A stretch of DNA of 64,000 nt from CAWGJC01 sp965276665 (GTDB taxonomy: Bacteria > Pseudomonadota > Alphaproteobacteria > Acetobacterales > Acetobacteraceae): NCBI GenBank assembly GCA_965276665.1, contig OZ255620.1:3162001-3226000 (forward strand), written 5' to 3'. The position numbers and the translations under genes are program-made. Positions 1 to 9,755 of the stretch are shown here, piece after piece (position 1 is the first letter of the stretch; each line of letters begins with the position of its first letter). A model generated the notes under the pieces. That model had not been told where the DNA came from. It ran no database searches and was given only the letters and a program-made list of their open reading frames with translations.

Positions 1-32
1 CAGGATAAAAACCTCTAGGTGTCGCATGCTTA

Positions 33-67
33 GCGATGATCGAAGGCACTGAGGCGGTGGAGTTGGA
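33..67. repeat. short echo of the IS6-family remnant at 17.1 kb
   Basis: These 35 bases match 17097-17137 with a 6-base indel and three or so substitutions, in the same orientation. The 17.1 kb copy lies at the 3-prime end of a decayed IS6-family transposase, so this is probably the edge of another copy lying mostly outside the window. The match is too short to be sure. Nothing else was recognised in the first 81 bases. Confidence 0.35.
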
Positions 68-81
68 TGGCGATGGTCTCC

Positions 82-1129
82 TCAATCGTCTTTCGTGTGG
101 CTCAGGACAATCCGGCCCGCGCTCGTTCCGCGCGCCAGGGTCTCGTGCGCGCGTGCGGCATCTGTCACCGGCATCACCTGGTTGATGCGCGCCTGGAGAA
201 GTTTTGATCCCACCAATCCGACCAGCCGGCTGAGATCGGAGACGAGCGCGTGACCGCTCCTGACCACCTCGATCTCCTTCAGGATCTGCAGGGCGGGGTT
301 GAGCGGCGCGTCCCCAGGTTTCATGTTGCCGACGGCGACGAGGCGGCCGCCGGCCGTGAGTGAGCGCAGGCTTGCGGCGAAGGTCGGTACGCCGGCGATT
401 TCAATCACCGCATCCGCGCCGGAGCCGCCGGTGATCTCGCGCACCGCCCGATGGAATTTGCCGTCCGGCGCTGCGACGACAAGATGCGCACCGGCCTCTT
501 GAAGCATCTCCTTCTTGCTCTCGGAGGATGTAATCGCGATCACGGTCAGCCGCAGGAAACGTGCAATTTGTACCGCGTGGATCCCGACACCGCCGCTGGC
601 GGCCGTGATCACCACGGTATTCCCAGCCGTGACGCGCGCGCGGTCAAGCGCATGCCACCCGGTTCCGACCGCGCAAGCTCAACACGGCCCCGGTTCGCAG
701 ATCCACGCTGTCGGGCAGAGGAACCGCGTTGCGGGGGCTCGCGACGACGAACTCGCCATACCCACCCGAGATTCCCTCTCCGTAGAAATTTGGTCCGTTG
801 CGGCAGAGATTGTCACGTCCGGCCCGGCAGGTACGGCAGACGCCGCAAGAGATGCGCTGCGTCAGGCACACCCGCATGCCGGGCACGAAACCGCTCACCA
901 TCGGCCCGACCTCCTCCACCGTTCCGGCGATCTCGTGGCCCATGACACAGGGCGGGTGCGTTTCCGGGAAATGTCCGGCGCGGTTGAGCAGATCGTGCCC
1001 GCACACCCCGCACGCGGCGACACGCACCAGCATCTGGTCCGCCCGCGGCTCCGGCCGCTCGACCTCGTGGCATTCCAGCACCGAAGGCGCAACGAATTTG
1101 GTCAGAACGACCGCGCGCATGCGATTCAT
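82..1129 (-). pseudogene. zinc-dependent MDR alcohol dehydrogenase, frameshifted
   Basis: This is a medium-chain dehydrogenase/reductase that would oxidise an alcohol or hydroxyacyl intermediate with NAD(P). The N-terminal part (644-1129) has the catalytic-zinc region (CGVCGHD, then GHE about 30 residues on) and the structural-zinc four-cysteine cluster CGVCRTCRAGRDNLC. The C-terminal part (82-615) has the Rossmann motif AASGGVGIHAVQIA. The two lie in different frames. One extra base near 675-676, in a short AA run, would restore continuity through LS-CAVGTGWHAL. The ATG at 1129 overlaps the stop of the upstream acyl-CoA dehydrogenase as ATGA, so translation was coupled. It is the last gene of the decaying minus-strand operon. 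A sequencing error cannot be excluded. Confidence 0.8.
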
Positions 1130-2178
1130 GCTGCATTCGCCGGCGGCATGATGAGCTGGACGACACGCTCTCGATGCCAGGACGCATCGCCAAAGCTGAA
1201 TTCGAGCAGCTTGCCGCGCTTCAGGTAGAAATGCGCGTCGAACTCCCAAGTGAAGCCGACGCCGCCATGGATCTGCAAGCATTCGTTGCAGACGAGCCGG
1301 CGGGCATCGCCGCAGGCGGCCTTTGCGGTCGAGACCGCGACGCGGAGCGAAGGATCATCCTCGGCGAGGGCCCAACCGGCATAATAGGCCGCCGAGCGTG
1401 ACGTCTCGGTGGCGACCAGCATGTCGGCGCATTTATGCTTGATCGCCTGGAAGGATCCGATCGGCCGATTGAATTGCGTGCGTTGCTTCGCATAGGCGAC
1501 GGCCATCTCGAGCGCTGCATCGGCGATGCCGACCATCTGCGCGGCGGCGGCGGTGGCGCTCGTCTCCAGCAGCCGTTCGAGCGCCAGCGCACCGAGCGGG
1601 ATCGCCTTGCTGTGCTGGAACTCGACGCGGCACAAGAGACTGTTGGGATCGATCGCGGTGTTGCGCCCGACAGTGATTTGGCCGCCGTCAAGCGGACAGA
1701 GGAACAGTCCGGCGCCGCCATCCGGCAGGCGCGCGGAAACCGCCAGTGCGGTCGCGTCCTCCGCCCCCGGCACCAGGATCTTGCTGCCGCTCAGGAACCA
1801 GCGATCATTCTGACGCGCTGCGATGAGCTTGGTGGGCAGGGCACCCGAGCCGGCCTCCGCATGCGCGAAGGAGATCCGGGCCGCACCGGAGGCAATGTCC
1901 GGCAGCCAGCGCTCCTTGAGCGCGGGCGAGCCGAAACGCGCGATGATCTCGCTGATCAGGATGGTGTCGCCGAACGGTCCCGGAACGAGCGCGCGGCCGA
2001 ACTCCTCGAAGGGCAGCACCGCATCCACCATGCCGAGCCCCGCGCCACCCTGCTCCTCCGGGATCAGAAGTGTCTGCAGCCCGAGCGCGCAGAGTCCGTT
2101 CCACAAGCCGGTGTCGAAGGCGCCGTCCGCGGCCCGCAGCCGGCCAGGCCCCCAATGATCTGCGAGAAAGCCGCGCAC
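1126..2178 (-). pseudogene. acyl-CoA dehydrogenase, N-terminally truncated
   Basis: This is an acyl-CoA dehydrogenase that would make a 2-enoyl-CoA and pass electrons to ETF. It is recognised from AYAKQRTQFNRPIGSFQAIKH, LQIHGGVGFTWEFDAHFYLKR and the overall alpha/beta/alpha order. The open frame begins at the equivalent of residue 15 or so (RDSVRGFLADHW). The usual first helix is missing, and the only start is a GTG at 2178 with no ribosome binding site. Just upstream the sequence runs in another frame into a different acyl-CoA dehydrogenase that lacks its C-terminus, so a deletion has joined the two genes. The remaining 350 residues are otherwise well conserved, which suggests recent damage. 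Length is below the usual 375-385. Confidence 0.8.
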
Positions 2179-2957
2179 GCTGTCGCGCAGCGGGGCAGCG
2201 CCTCTTCCGGACCGCGCTCATGCATCAGTGTCGTCATCGCGATGCGCCAGCCGCCATTGAGCTCCCCGACCAGGTTCTCGCGCGGCACGCGCACGTTGTC
2301 GAAGAACACCTCGCTGAACTCGGTCTCACCGGTGATCTGCGTGAGAGGCCGGATGGTGATGCCGGGCGAGCGCATGTCGAGCAGGAGAAAGCTCAGACCC
2401 TTGTGCTTGGGCAGCGCCGGATCTGTGCGCACGAGCGCGAAGCACCACTGCGCGTATTGCGCGAAACTGGTCCAGATCTTCTGGCCGTTGACGATGAAAT
2501 GCTCGCCGTCGAGCAGCGCCCGGCACCGCACCGAGGCGAGATCCGAACCGCTATTCGGCTCGGAAAAACCCTGACACCATATCTCCTCGCTCGAGAGGAT
2601 GTTCGGCAGGAACCGGTCCTTCTGCGCCGCCGTCCCATGCGCCATCAGGGTCGGCGCGGTCAGGTTGCGGCCGATGATGTTGACCGGCTCCGGCGCGTTG
2701 GCGCGCGCGAGCTCCTCCTGGAAGATCGCCTGCTCCACCAGCGTCGCACCGCGGCCGCCATATTCAACCGGCCAGGATATGCCGCTCCACCCCGCGGCAT
2801 GGAGCCGCCGTTCCCAGTCGAGACGGAAGGCGAAGCGCTCCGCCTCGACTTCGGGCTCACGGTACATGACGCCCCAGCCGGGCGGCAGATTACACGCAAG
2901 CCAGTCCCGCAACTCCGTACGAAATAATTCTTCCTCGGACGAAAACCGGAAATCCAT
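2064..2957 (-). pseudogene. acyl-CoA dehydrogenase, C-terminally truncated
   Basis: The first 260 or so residues are a normal acyl-CoA dehydrogenase: N-terminal helical domain, the FSEPNSGSDLAS flavin/substrate loop, NGQKIWTSFAQYA, and the beta domain through FFDNVRVPRENLVGELNGGW. After LMHERGPEEALPR the homology stops at about 2200. The frame then continues as about 30 nonsense residues inside the next dehydrogenase gene. The C-terminal helical bundle with the catalytic base, about 120 residues, is gone. The ATG at 2957 (MDFRFSSEEELF) is the normal family start. The pair was probably a heteromeric or sequential dehydrogenase pair in an acyl-CoA pathway. The encoded protein is unlikely to be active. 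Confidence 0.8.
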
Positions 2958-2966
2958 GCCTCGCTC

Positions 2967-3752
2967 CTAGCGTCCAGAGAAGCGCGGCCGGCGCTTTTCG
3001 CGAAACGCCTGCACGCCCTCGTGGTGGTCCGCGGTACTGAGCGCCACCGCTTGCGCGTAGGCCTCGAACTCCACCATTTCCTCGAGCGTCGCGGTGGCCG
3101 ACAGGTTGAGCAGCGTCTTCATCATCCCGATCGCTGCAAGCGGGCCATCGGCGATCTCGCGCGCAAGGTCGCGGATAGCGGGCATCAACTCGCCGGCTGG
3201 CACGGCCCGGTTCACCAGCCCGTACTCGGCCGCCTGCCGCCCCGTCAGCCGCCTTCCGGTAAAGCAGAGCTCCTTCGCGCGATTGAGCCCGACCAGCCGG
3301 GTCAGCAGGTGCAGGCCGCCAGTGTCCGGCACGAGCCCGATCTGGACGAAAATCTGGCTCAGCATCGCGGCCTCGTCGGCGATCACGATGTCGGCGCATA
3401 GGGCCAGGTTGAACCCGGCGCCCACGGCCACGCCGTTGACCGCCGCGATCACCGGCTTCTCCAGACGGACCAGCGGCATGTAGACGCTCGCCAGCATGCC
3501 GCGCAGCCGGTTGCGCCCGGCCAGCGGCGAATTATCCGCCTCCGCCATGTTCTTGACGTCGCCGCCCGCGCAGAAGGCGCGTCCGGCCCCGGTCAGGATG
3601 ACGCAGCGCACGGCGGCGTCGGCCGCGATCTCCGGAATGAGCGTCGCAAGCTCGCGCTTCATGACGGTGTCGAACGCGTTGAGGGCATGCGGACGGTTCA
3701 GCGTCACCGTCGCGATCCCGTCATCCACAGCGTAGAGAAGTGTCTCGAACAT
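2967..3752 (-). CDS. enoyl-CoA hydratase/isomerase (crotonase family)
   Basis: A 261-residue crotonase-fold protein expected to hydrate a 2-enoyl-CoA. The oxyanion-hole segments GRAFCAGGDVKNMAE and AAVNGVAVGAGFNLALCADI are present. In the catalytic region GLVPDTGGLHLLTRLVG, Asp stands where a second catalytic Glu often is, as in several crotonases that are not classical hydratases. The C-terminus HHEGVQAFREKRRPRFSGR is typical. The ATG at 3752 fits the family start (MFETLLYAVDDGIATVTLNRP); longer in-frame extensions have no homology. It lies 9 bases upstream of the acyl-CoA dehydrogenase start. It is one of only two genes in this operon with an undamaged frame. Confidence 0.88.
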   Translation of the reverse strand: MFETLLYAVDDGIATVTLNRPHALNAFDTVMKRELATLIPEIAADAAVRCVILTGAGRAFCAGGDVKNMAEADNSPLAGRNRLRGMLASVYMPLVRLEKPVIAAVNGVAVGAGFNLALCADIVIADEAAMLSQIFVQIGLVPDTGGLHLLTRLVGLNRAKELCFTGRRLTGRQAAEYGLVNRAVPAGELMPAIRDLAREIADGPLAAIGMMKTLLNLSATATLEEMVEFEAYAQAVALSTADHHEGVQAFREKRRPRFSGR

Positions 3753-3795
3753 CGTGCGGCGCTGCGGGACGGTCCCCCCGTCCCGCTCCTCTCGT

Positions 3796-4851
3796 TCAGG
3801 TGTTGATCGAGGTGATCGGCACGACCGCGCCGTCCGACACCTTGTTGATGTTGATGACGACCGTCGACTGGTTGCGGCCGTTGAAAGCGTATTCTTGCAG
3901 CAGCCCTTTGTAGTCGAGCTGGCGCATCGCAGCGCGCACCGCGGTAGGGTCCGCGCTGCCCGCTTTCTGCATTGCGGCAAGCACGATGTTGAGCGCGTCA
4001 TAGGCGGTGAGCTCGTAGGGCAGCGGCGCATGGCCGGTGGTTTTCTGGAATTGCGGCGTGAACGCCTGGATCTCCGGCGTCCCGCTGGTGCGCGGGCCGG
4101 TCGCGATGTAGATGCCTTCGGCCGCTTTGCCCACGGCGTTGAGGAACACCGGGGAGGACCAGATCACCACGACGCTCAGCAGGCTGAAGAAATCCGTCGT
4201 CGAGGTATCAAAATATTCCTCGACCACCAGCTTGGCGCCAAGCTGCTGCGCGCGCGCCGCGAGCGCCCGCCCGGCGCTCCGGCCCCAATCGTCGTTGCGG
4301 CCGAGATAGGCGATCGTCTTGACGCTCTGCTGCTTGACGAGGAAGTCGATCGACGGATTGACGTTGTCGAGCGCGTTGAGCGTGCTCCGGAAACTGTAGC
4401 TGAATTCCGGCCCGGTCACCGCGGGGGCGGAGGCGACATAGCTCATCGCGACGACCTTGTTCTTCTCGATGGTCGGCAGCATCGCCAGGGTCGCGGTGCT
4501 TGCCGGCGGCGTGAAGATGACCGGCACGTGATCCTCGCCGATCAGCTGCTCCGCGGCCGCGACGGCGCGCTCCGCCTTCGACTGGTCATCGACGTTCGAC
4601 AAGGACAACGTGCAGGTATCGGCGCCGATGCACACCCCGCCGGCCGCATTCGTCGCCTTCACCGCATAATCGAGACCGGCGAGCCCCTCGCGCCCGATCG
4701 ACGCATTCGGTCCTGTCACGCTGCAAATCGCGCCGAGCTTCAGCGACTTTGTCCCTGCGCTCTGCGCGTGGGCGGTGCCGAACGCCGCCAACGTTGCTGC
4801 GGCCGGAGCGAGCCGAAGTACGGCGCGTCGGGTGATGTTTCTGTCGAGCAT
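3796..4851 (-). CDS. branched-chain-amino-acid-type ABC substrate-binding protein (LivK-like)
   Basis: Periplasmic binding protein of the Liv type, presumably delivering the organic acid degraded by this operon to the LivHMGF transporter encoded upstream. The N-terminus (ITRRAVLRLAPAAATLAAFGTAHAQ) is a Tat-like signal peptide ending near residue 28, followed by SLKLGAICSVTGPNASIGREGLAG, the classic Peripla_BP_6 opening. The ATG at 4851 is preceded by GGGAGG. The mature protein is short at 351 residues. Between DFFSLLS and GKAAEGIY the region seems to lack two in-frame blocks (about 8 and 30 residues by my recollection of relatives), so it may be damaged like its neighbours even though the frame is open. 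Confidence 0.85.
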   Translation of the reverse strand: MLDRNITRRAVLRLAPAAATLAAFGTAHAQSAGTKSLKLGAICSVTGPNASIGREGLAGLDYAVKATNAAGGVCIGADTCTLSLSNVDDQSKAERAVAAAEQLIGEDHVPVIFTPPASTATLAMLPTIEKNKVVAMSYVASAPAVTGPEFSYSFRSTLNALDNVNPSIDFLVKQQSVKTIAYLGRNDDWGRSAGRALAARAQQLGAKLVVEEYFDTSTTDFFSLLSVVVIWSSPVFLNAVGKAAEGIYIATGPRTSGTPEIQAFTPQFQKTTGHAPLPYELTAYDALNIVLAAMQKAGSADPTAVRAAMRQLDYKGLLQEYAFNGRNQSTVVININKVSDGAVVPITSINT

Positions 4852-4895
4852 GGCTGATATCCTCCCGATATGATTTTCGTTGGTCGTTCCGGCTG

Positions 4896-6441
4896 TCATG
4901 CCGTCATGGGCGCGCGCAATCCGCGGCGAAGGATTTTCCCGGTCGGCCCTTTCGGGAGCTCCCCGAGGATCTCGACGGCGGCGGGCATTTTGTAGGAGGC
5001 GAGAAGTCGCCGGCAATGCTCAAGCAAGGCGTCCGGCGAGGCCGTTGCGCCGGGTTTCAGCGCGACGAAAGCCAGCGGCACCTCCCCCAGCATGTCGTCG
5101 GGCATTGCGATGACCGCAGCCTCGGCCACCGCCGGATGACCGTACAGGACCTCCTCGATATCGGCCGGATAGATGTTCTGGCCGCTGCGGATGATGAGAT
5201 CCTTCTTGCGATCGACCACGCTGAAATGTCCGTCCGGCTCCATCAATCCGAGATCGCCGGTACGAAGCCATCCATCACGGATCGCTTCCACCGTCATCTC
5301 CGGCAATTTGTAATATCCCTTCATCACACAGGAACCCTTGATGCAGATCTCGCCGACCGCGCCGTACGGAACCTCCGCGCCAGCATCGTCGCGGATCGTG
5401 ATCGCGATGCCGGGCAAGGCGCGGCCCACCGATTTCGCGCGGTGCAGCTCGCCATCGGGACCAAGCCGCACCTCGTGGATCGCGTTGAGCGCGGTGGCCT
5501 CGGTCAGGCCGTACCCGGTGATCACCACGGCCTTGTTCCCGGTCGCCTGGTGCACGCGGGCCAGCACCGCCGCGGGCACCGGCGCGCCGCCGGCGACGAT
5601 GCGTCGGATCGAGGCCAGATCATGCGCGGCGGCGCCGGGATGATTGAACAGCTTCTGCAGCATGGTCGGCACCCCCGGGAAGAAGGTGCAGCGATGCGCC
5701 TCGATCGCGTCCATGCAGGCAATCGGATCGAATCGCCGCAGCCAGGACCATGGTGGCGCCGAGCACCATCAAGGCGTTGATGCACTGGTTCAGCGCGAAT
5801 GTGTTGTAGAGCGGCAGAGAGCAGAGCGTGATCTCGTCCGGCGCGAGGCCAAGCCATTCCGGCGTTCGGTCGTAATTCGCCTCCAGATTCCCGATGCTCA
5901 GCATCACCCCTTTGGCGTTGCCGGTCGTCGCGCTGGTGTAGAGCATCAGGGCGAGATCATCGGACGCGAGCATCGCCGGCGCGGGCGCCGCCTCGGGGTC
6001 GCCGATCAGCATGGCGGCGTCGGCGAGCGGCGCGACGGCCGGTCCCGACAATCCCTGCACGAAGACGCGCCGCAGCGCCGGACATCGCGCCTGCAGATCC
6101 GGCGGCAGACGATCCGTAAAGGCGTCCTCGATCGCCAGGAACTCGACGTCGCAGGTGGTCAGAACGTGCTCGATCTCGCCGGAGCGGTAATGCATGTTCA
6201 TCGGCACGACCACCGCGCCCAGCAGAAACGCCGCATATTCCAGCAGGATGAAACACGGGCTCGTATCGAGCATGAGCCCAAGCTTATCCCCGCGACGAAC
6301 TCCCGAAGCGGCAAGCCCGGCGGCATAGGAGCGCACATCCCGCAGTAGGCGGGCATAGGTCCAGCTCGCGCCGTCGAAGATCAGCGCGATCTTGTCCGGC
6401 TGGGTCCGCGCATGGCGCAGCACGTCAACTCGGTTCGTCAT
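4896..6441 (-). pseudogene. AMP-forming acyl-CoA synthetase, frameshifted
   Basis: ANL-superfamily CoA ligase that would activate a carboxylic acid for the operon. The N-terminal part (from ATG 6441) has the P-loop-like LMLYTSATTGNAKGVMLS. The C-terminal part has ITGYGLTEATALNAIHEV, the adenylate motif GWLRTGDLGLMEPDGHFSVVDRKKDLI and the C-terminal lysine loop LPKGPTGKILRRGLR. Between them the frame changes after MVLAA. One extra base near 5738 would give AARFDPIACMDAIEAH. Full length would be about 514 residues, normal for the family. The start overlaps the livF stop as ATGA. Upstream and downstream genes are also broken. Confidence 0.85.
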
Positions 6442-7150
6442 GTCACGGCTCCCCCGAGATAATTTTCATGAACGGCGGGGTCGTTCAGCAGATCCGCGCC
6501 GGTGCCGGTCCGGGCGATACGGCCGGTGGCCATCACGTAGCCACGATGGGCGAGACGGAGCGCCATGCGGGCATTCTGCTCGACTAGCAAGATCGTGGCG
6601 CCGTCGGCGTTCAGCTCCCGGATGATCCGCCCGAGCTGCTGGACGATCGCGGGCGCGAGACCGAGCGAGGGTTCGTCGAGCAGCAGCAGACGCGGGCGCC
6701 CATCAAGGCGCGGCCGATCGCGAGCATCTGCTGCTGGCCGCCGCTCATGCGTCCGGCCGGCTTGCGCAGCCGCTCCCGCAGGATCGGGAACAGCGTCAGC
6801 ACGCGCTCCACATCGGACCGCACCGCCGCGCGGTCGCGGCGGTAGTAGGCGCCGAGATCGAGGTTCTCGGAGACGCTCATATCGGGAAACACGTGGCGTC
6901 CCTCGGGCACCATCACCACGCCGCGACGGATCATCTCCGAGGAGGCGAGATTCCGCAGCGGCGCCCCCTCCAGCGCGATCGCGCCGTCACTCGGCCGCAG
7001 CACGCCGCAGATGCACCGCAGCAACGTCGATTTCCCGGCGCCGTTCGCACCGATGACGGTGACGATCTCGCCGGCGCGGATTTCGAGCGAGATGCCGTGC
7101 AGCGCCTCGATCCGCCCATACCCGGCGCGGAGATCGCGGACCTCAAGCAT
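6438..7150 (-). pseudogene. livF: LivF-type ABC ATPase, frameshifted
   Basis: ATPase of a branched-chain-type uptake system. It has Walker A GANGAGKST at residues 33-41, the family sequence VMVPEGRHVFPDMSVSENL, and signature MSGGQQQMLAIGRALM. Just before Walker B the frame breaks: a missing base near 6690 replaces LLLLDEPSLGLAP with a cysteine/serine-rich run that stops at 6611. The remainder in the other frame (VEQNARMALRLAHRGYVM, ending ENYLGGAVT) reaches a stop at 6438-6440. Start ATG 7150 overlaps the livG stop by 8 bases. Without repair the product would lack Walker B and would be inactive. Confidence 0.82.
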
Positions 7151-7919
7151 CGGCCTCGGTCCCGAGATAGGCCTCGATCACCCGCGCGTCGCGGCGGATT
7201 TCGGCAGGCGTTCCATCGGCGATCTTGCTGCCCTGGTCGAGCACGATTATGTGGTCGCACACGCCCATGACGGCCGGCATGTCGTGCTCCACGAGCACCA
7301 CGGTGATGCCGCCGTCGCGGATGCGGCGCACCATCTCGGCCGCGCGCTGCGTCTCGCCCGGGTTCATCCCGGCGAAAGGTTCGTCGAGCAGCAGGATCTG
7401 CGGGCGAAGCGCGAGCGCCAGGCCGATTCCGAGCAGGCTCTGATGCGCGTAGGCGAGCGATCCGGCGATCTCGTCGGCCCGCGCCTCGAGCCCGATTCGC
7501 TCGAGCAGCGATGTCACGCGCTGTCGCGATTCCGCCTCGACCGCGCGGGCGGCGGGGAAAGCCAGCCAATCCGGTCAGAAGCCGAGCCGCGCGCCGGCCA
7601 GCACCGCGGTGCGGAGGTTCTGCTCCACCGTGAGCCGGGGGAAGATGCGTTTGCCCTGAAAAGTACGCGCGAGTCCCCGCGCGGCAATCCGGTCGGGGCG
7701 CAGCCCCGTCAGCCGCTCGCCCTTGAGCCGCACCTCCCCGCCCTGGGGCGGGAACATGCCCGAGATCAGGTTGAAGGTCGTCGTCTTGCCGGCCCCGTTC
7801 GGGCCGATGAGGCCGGTGATCGCACCTTCCGCCACCTCGAACGAAACATCGTTCACCGCACGCACGCCGCCGAAGGCGCGCGTCAGGCGATCGACGGCGA
7901 GGCAGGGCGCTCCGCTCAT
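7143..7919 (-). pseudogene. livG: LivG-type ABC ATPase with in-frame TGA
   Basis: Second ATPase of the Liv transporter. Walker A GPNGAGKTT, FNLISGMFPPQGG and LARTFQGKRIFPRLTVEQN mark the first 115 residues. The signature region AYAHQSLLGIGLALALRPQ, Walker B ILLLDEPFAGMNP and the switch VLVEHDM mark the second half. Both halves are in the same frame, interrupted only by a TGA at 7575-7577 after RLGF. The codon could be a TGG (Trp) mutated by one base. The signature is also unusual (AYAHQSLLG rather than LSYGQQRRLE), as in some LivG proteins. Start ATG 7919 overlaps the livM stop as ATGA. TGA is used as an ordinary stop elsewhere in the window, so recoding is unlikely. Confidence 0.82.
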
Positions 7920-8871
7920 CCCGGCCGCGCCGTTGCGCGCCGGCGAAGCCCGAAGCGCAGCGTGGACCGCCCGAGCAGGCCGAATATCCCGCCCGGCAGG
8001 AAGATCGTGACCAGGATGAGCAGGCCACCCATCAGGATCGGGCGCAACTCGCGCGCGAAGCTCAGCGCCTCGGGAACGTAGACGAGGAACACGGCGCCGA
8101 TCAGCGGGCCCGCCAAGGTCCCGAGCCCGCCCACGACCACCATGACCACCATGTCCACCGAGGCGAACAGGTCGAACTGATCCGGCGACAGCACGGTGAG
8201 GAAAGGCCCGATCAGCAACCCGCCTATCCCCGCCGTCAATGCGCTCTGAAGCAAAGGCCGATGAGCTTGTGCCGCAGCACGCCGATGCCGACGAAGCTCG
8301 CGAGGATGGCGTCCTCCCGCACGCCGATGATCATGCGCCCGACGCGCGCCCGCACCAGCCGCATGAGGCCGAGCAGGCAGACGAGCAGCGTGGCCAATGC
8401 CAGGTAGTAGAAGGCGAGCTTGCTATCGAAGTGGAGACCGAGCACCGGTTCCGGCGGGGCGATCGGCCGCAGCCCGAGCGGGCCGTTGGTGAGATCCTGC
8501 CAGTTCGCGATGACGAGGCGCATGATCTCGCCAAAGGCAAGCGTCACCAGCGCGAAGAACGGTCCCCGCAGCCGGAGCGTGATCAACCCGACCACGGCGG
8601 CGAGCACGACGACCAGGGCCAGCGCGATCGGCGCCGCCGCCCAGAAGCTCCATCCGAGCCGCAGGCGCAGCAGGCTCGACGCGTAGGCGGCGATGGCGAC
8701 GAAGGCCGCCTGGCCGAAATTGATCTCGCCGACATAGCCGAGCATCAGCCCCATGCTGAGGGCGAAGATGCCCCAGATCAGTGTCAGCGTCAGCAGATAG
8801 ACATGGTATTCGCCGATGAATGGTGGCAGCGCGATGAGCGCGGCGATCAGCATGCCGCAGACCACCTTCAC
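7916..8871 (-). pseudogene. livM: LivM-type permease, frameshifted
   Basis: Membrane permease of the Liv transporter. The N-terminal part has several hydrophobic segments and the family motif LGYVGEINFGQAAFVAIAAY, followed by RLRGPFFALVTLAFGEIMR. The C-terminal part has VVMVVVGGLGTLAGPLIGAVFL, the cytoplasmic coupling region typical of LivM. The frame shifts after RHKLIGL; one missing base near 8250 would join the halves. The likely start is GTG 8871, overlapping the livH stop as GTGA; an ATG at 8853 is the alternative. Repaired length would be about 318 residues, normal for LivM. Confidence 0.8.
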
Positions 8872-9724
8872 GTCCGCCGCGCTCCCAGCAATCCCGCCGG
8901 CCGAAACAGCAGCATCAGAATCATGATGACGAAGGTGAAGACATCCTTCAGTCCGTAGCTGATATAGCTCCCCGCGAGCGTCTCGGTGAGGCCGATGACC
9001 AGCCCGCCGAGGATCGCGCCCGGCACGCTGCCGAGGCCGCCGAAGATCACGATCACGAAGCTCTTCAGCAATGGCGCGCTGCCCATGTTCGGCTCGACCG
9101 CATAGAGCGCGCCGAGCAGCGCCCCCGCCGCACAGGCGAGCGCGCCGGAGACCGCGAAGGCGAAGCTCACGACGCGGTTCACGTTCAGCCCGATCGCCTC
9201 CGCGCCGTGCCGGTTCTGCGCCACCGCCCGCAGCGCCTTGCCGACGCGGAGCCGGTAGAGCACCCAGTAGAGTGCCGCCACCAGCACCAGCATCGTGACG
9301 ACCACGACCAGGCGTTGATACGGGATCACCACCTCGCCGATCTCGACGATCCCGTCGATGCCCATATCCATCTGGCGCGGCGACGTGCCCCATAGTGTCA
9401 CGGCGAGATCGTGCAGGACGTAGAGCAGACCGGTCGTGACGAGCAGGACCTGCAGCTCGGTCCCGCGCAGCACCGGCCGGACGACGATCAGGTAGACCAG
9501 CACGCTCGCGCCGGCGAGAATGACCATCGCGACCGGCAGCGCGAGGAAGAAGCCGATGCCGAGCACGTTCATCAGCGTCAGGGTGACGAAAGCCCCAGCA
9601 TCAGCATCTCGCCATAGGCGAAATTGACCACGCGGGCCGCGCCGAAGATCAACGTGAAGCCCAGCGCCGAGAGCGCGTAGATGCTGCCCAGCACGAGCCC
9701 GTTGGTCAGCTCCTGCGCGAGCAA
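8868..9724 (-). pseudogene. livH: LivH-type permease, frameshifted
   Basis: First permease of the Liv system. The opening QELTNGLVLGSIYALSALGF and IFGAARVVNFAYGEMLMLG read in one frame (9597-9724). The rest from AFVTLTLMNVLGIG reads in another, including AVAQNRHGAEAIGLNVNRVV and the coupling motif FVIVIFGGLGSVPGAILGG. A single G missing from a run near 9595 explains the break. The best start I see is TTG 9724, with GGGAGG five bases upstream; this is uncertain. An ATG-initiated fragment (from 9572) could still be made but would lack the first transmembrane helices. Confidence 0.8.
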
Positions 9725-9755
9725 GCCAGCCTCCCGCAGGAGAATTCGCCCGCGA

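Noticed and set aside
7575..7577. Recoding of TGA (selenocysteine or Trp) in livG
   Set aside because: TGA ends many genes in this window, no hairpin element was evident after it, and neighbouring genes carry independent lesions, so a mutation is simpler.
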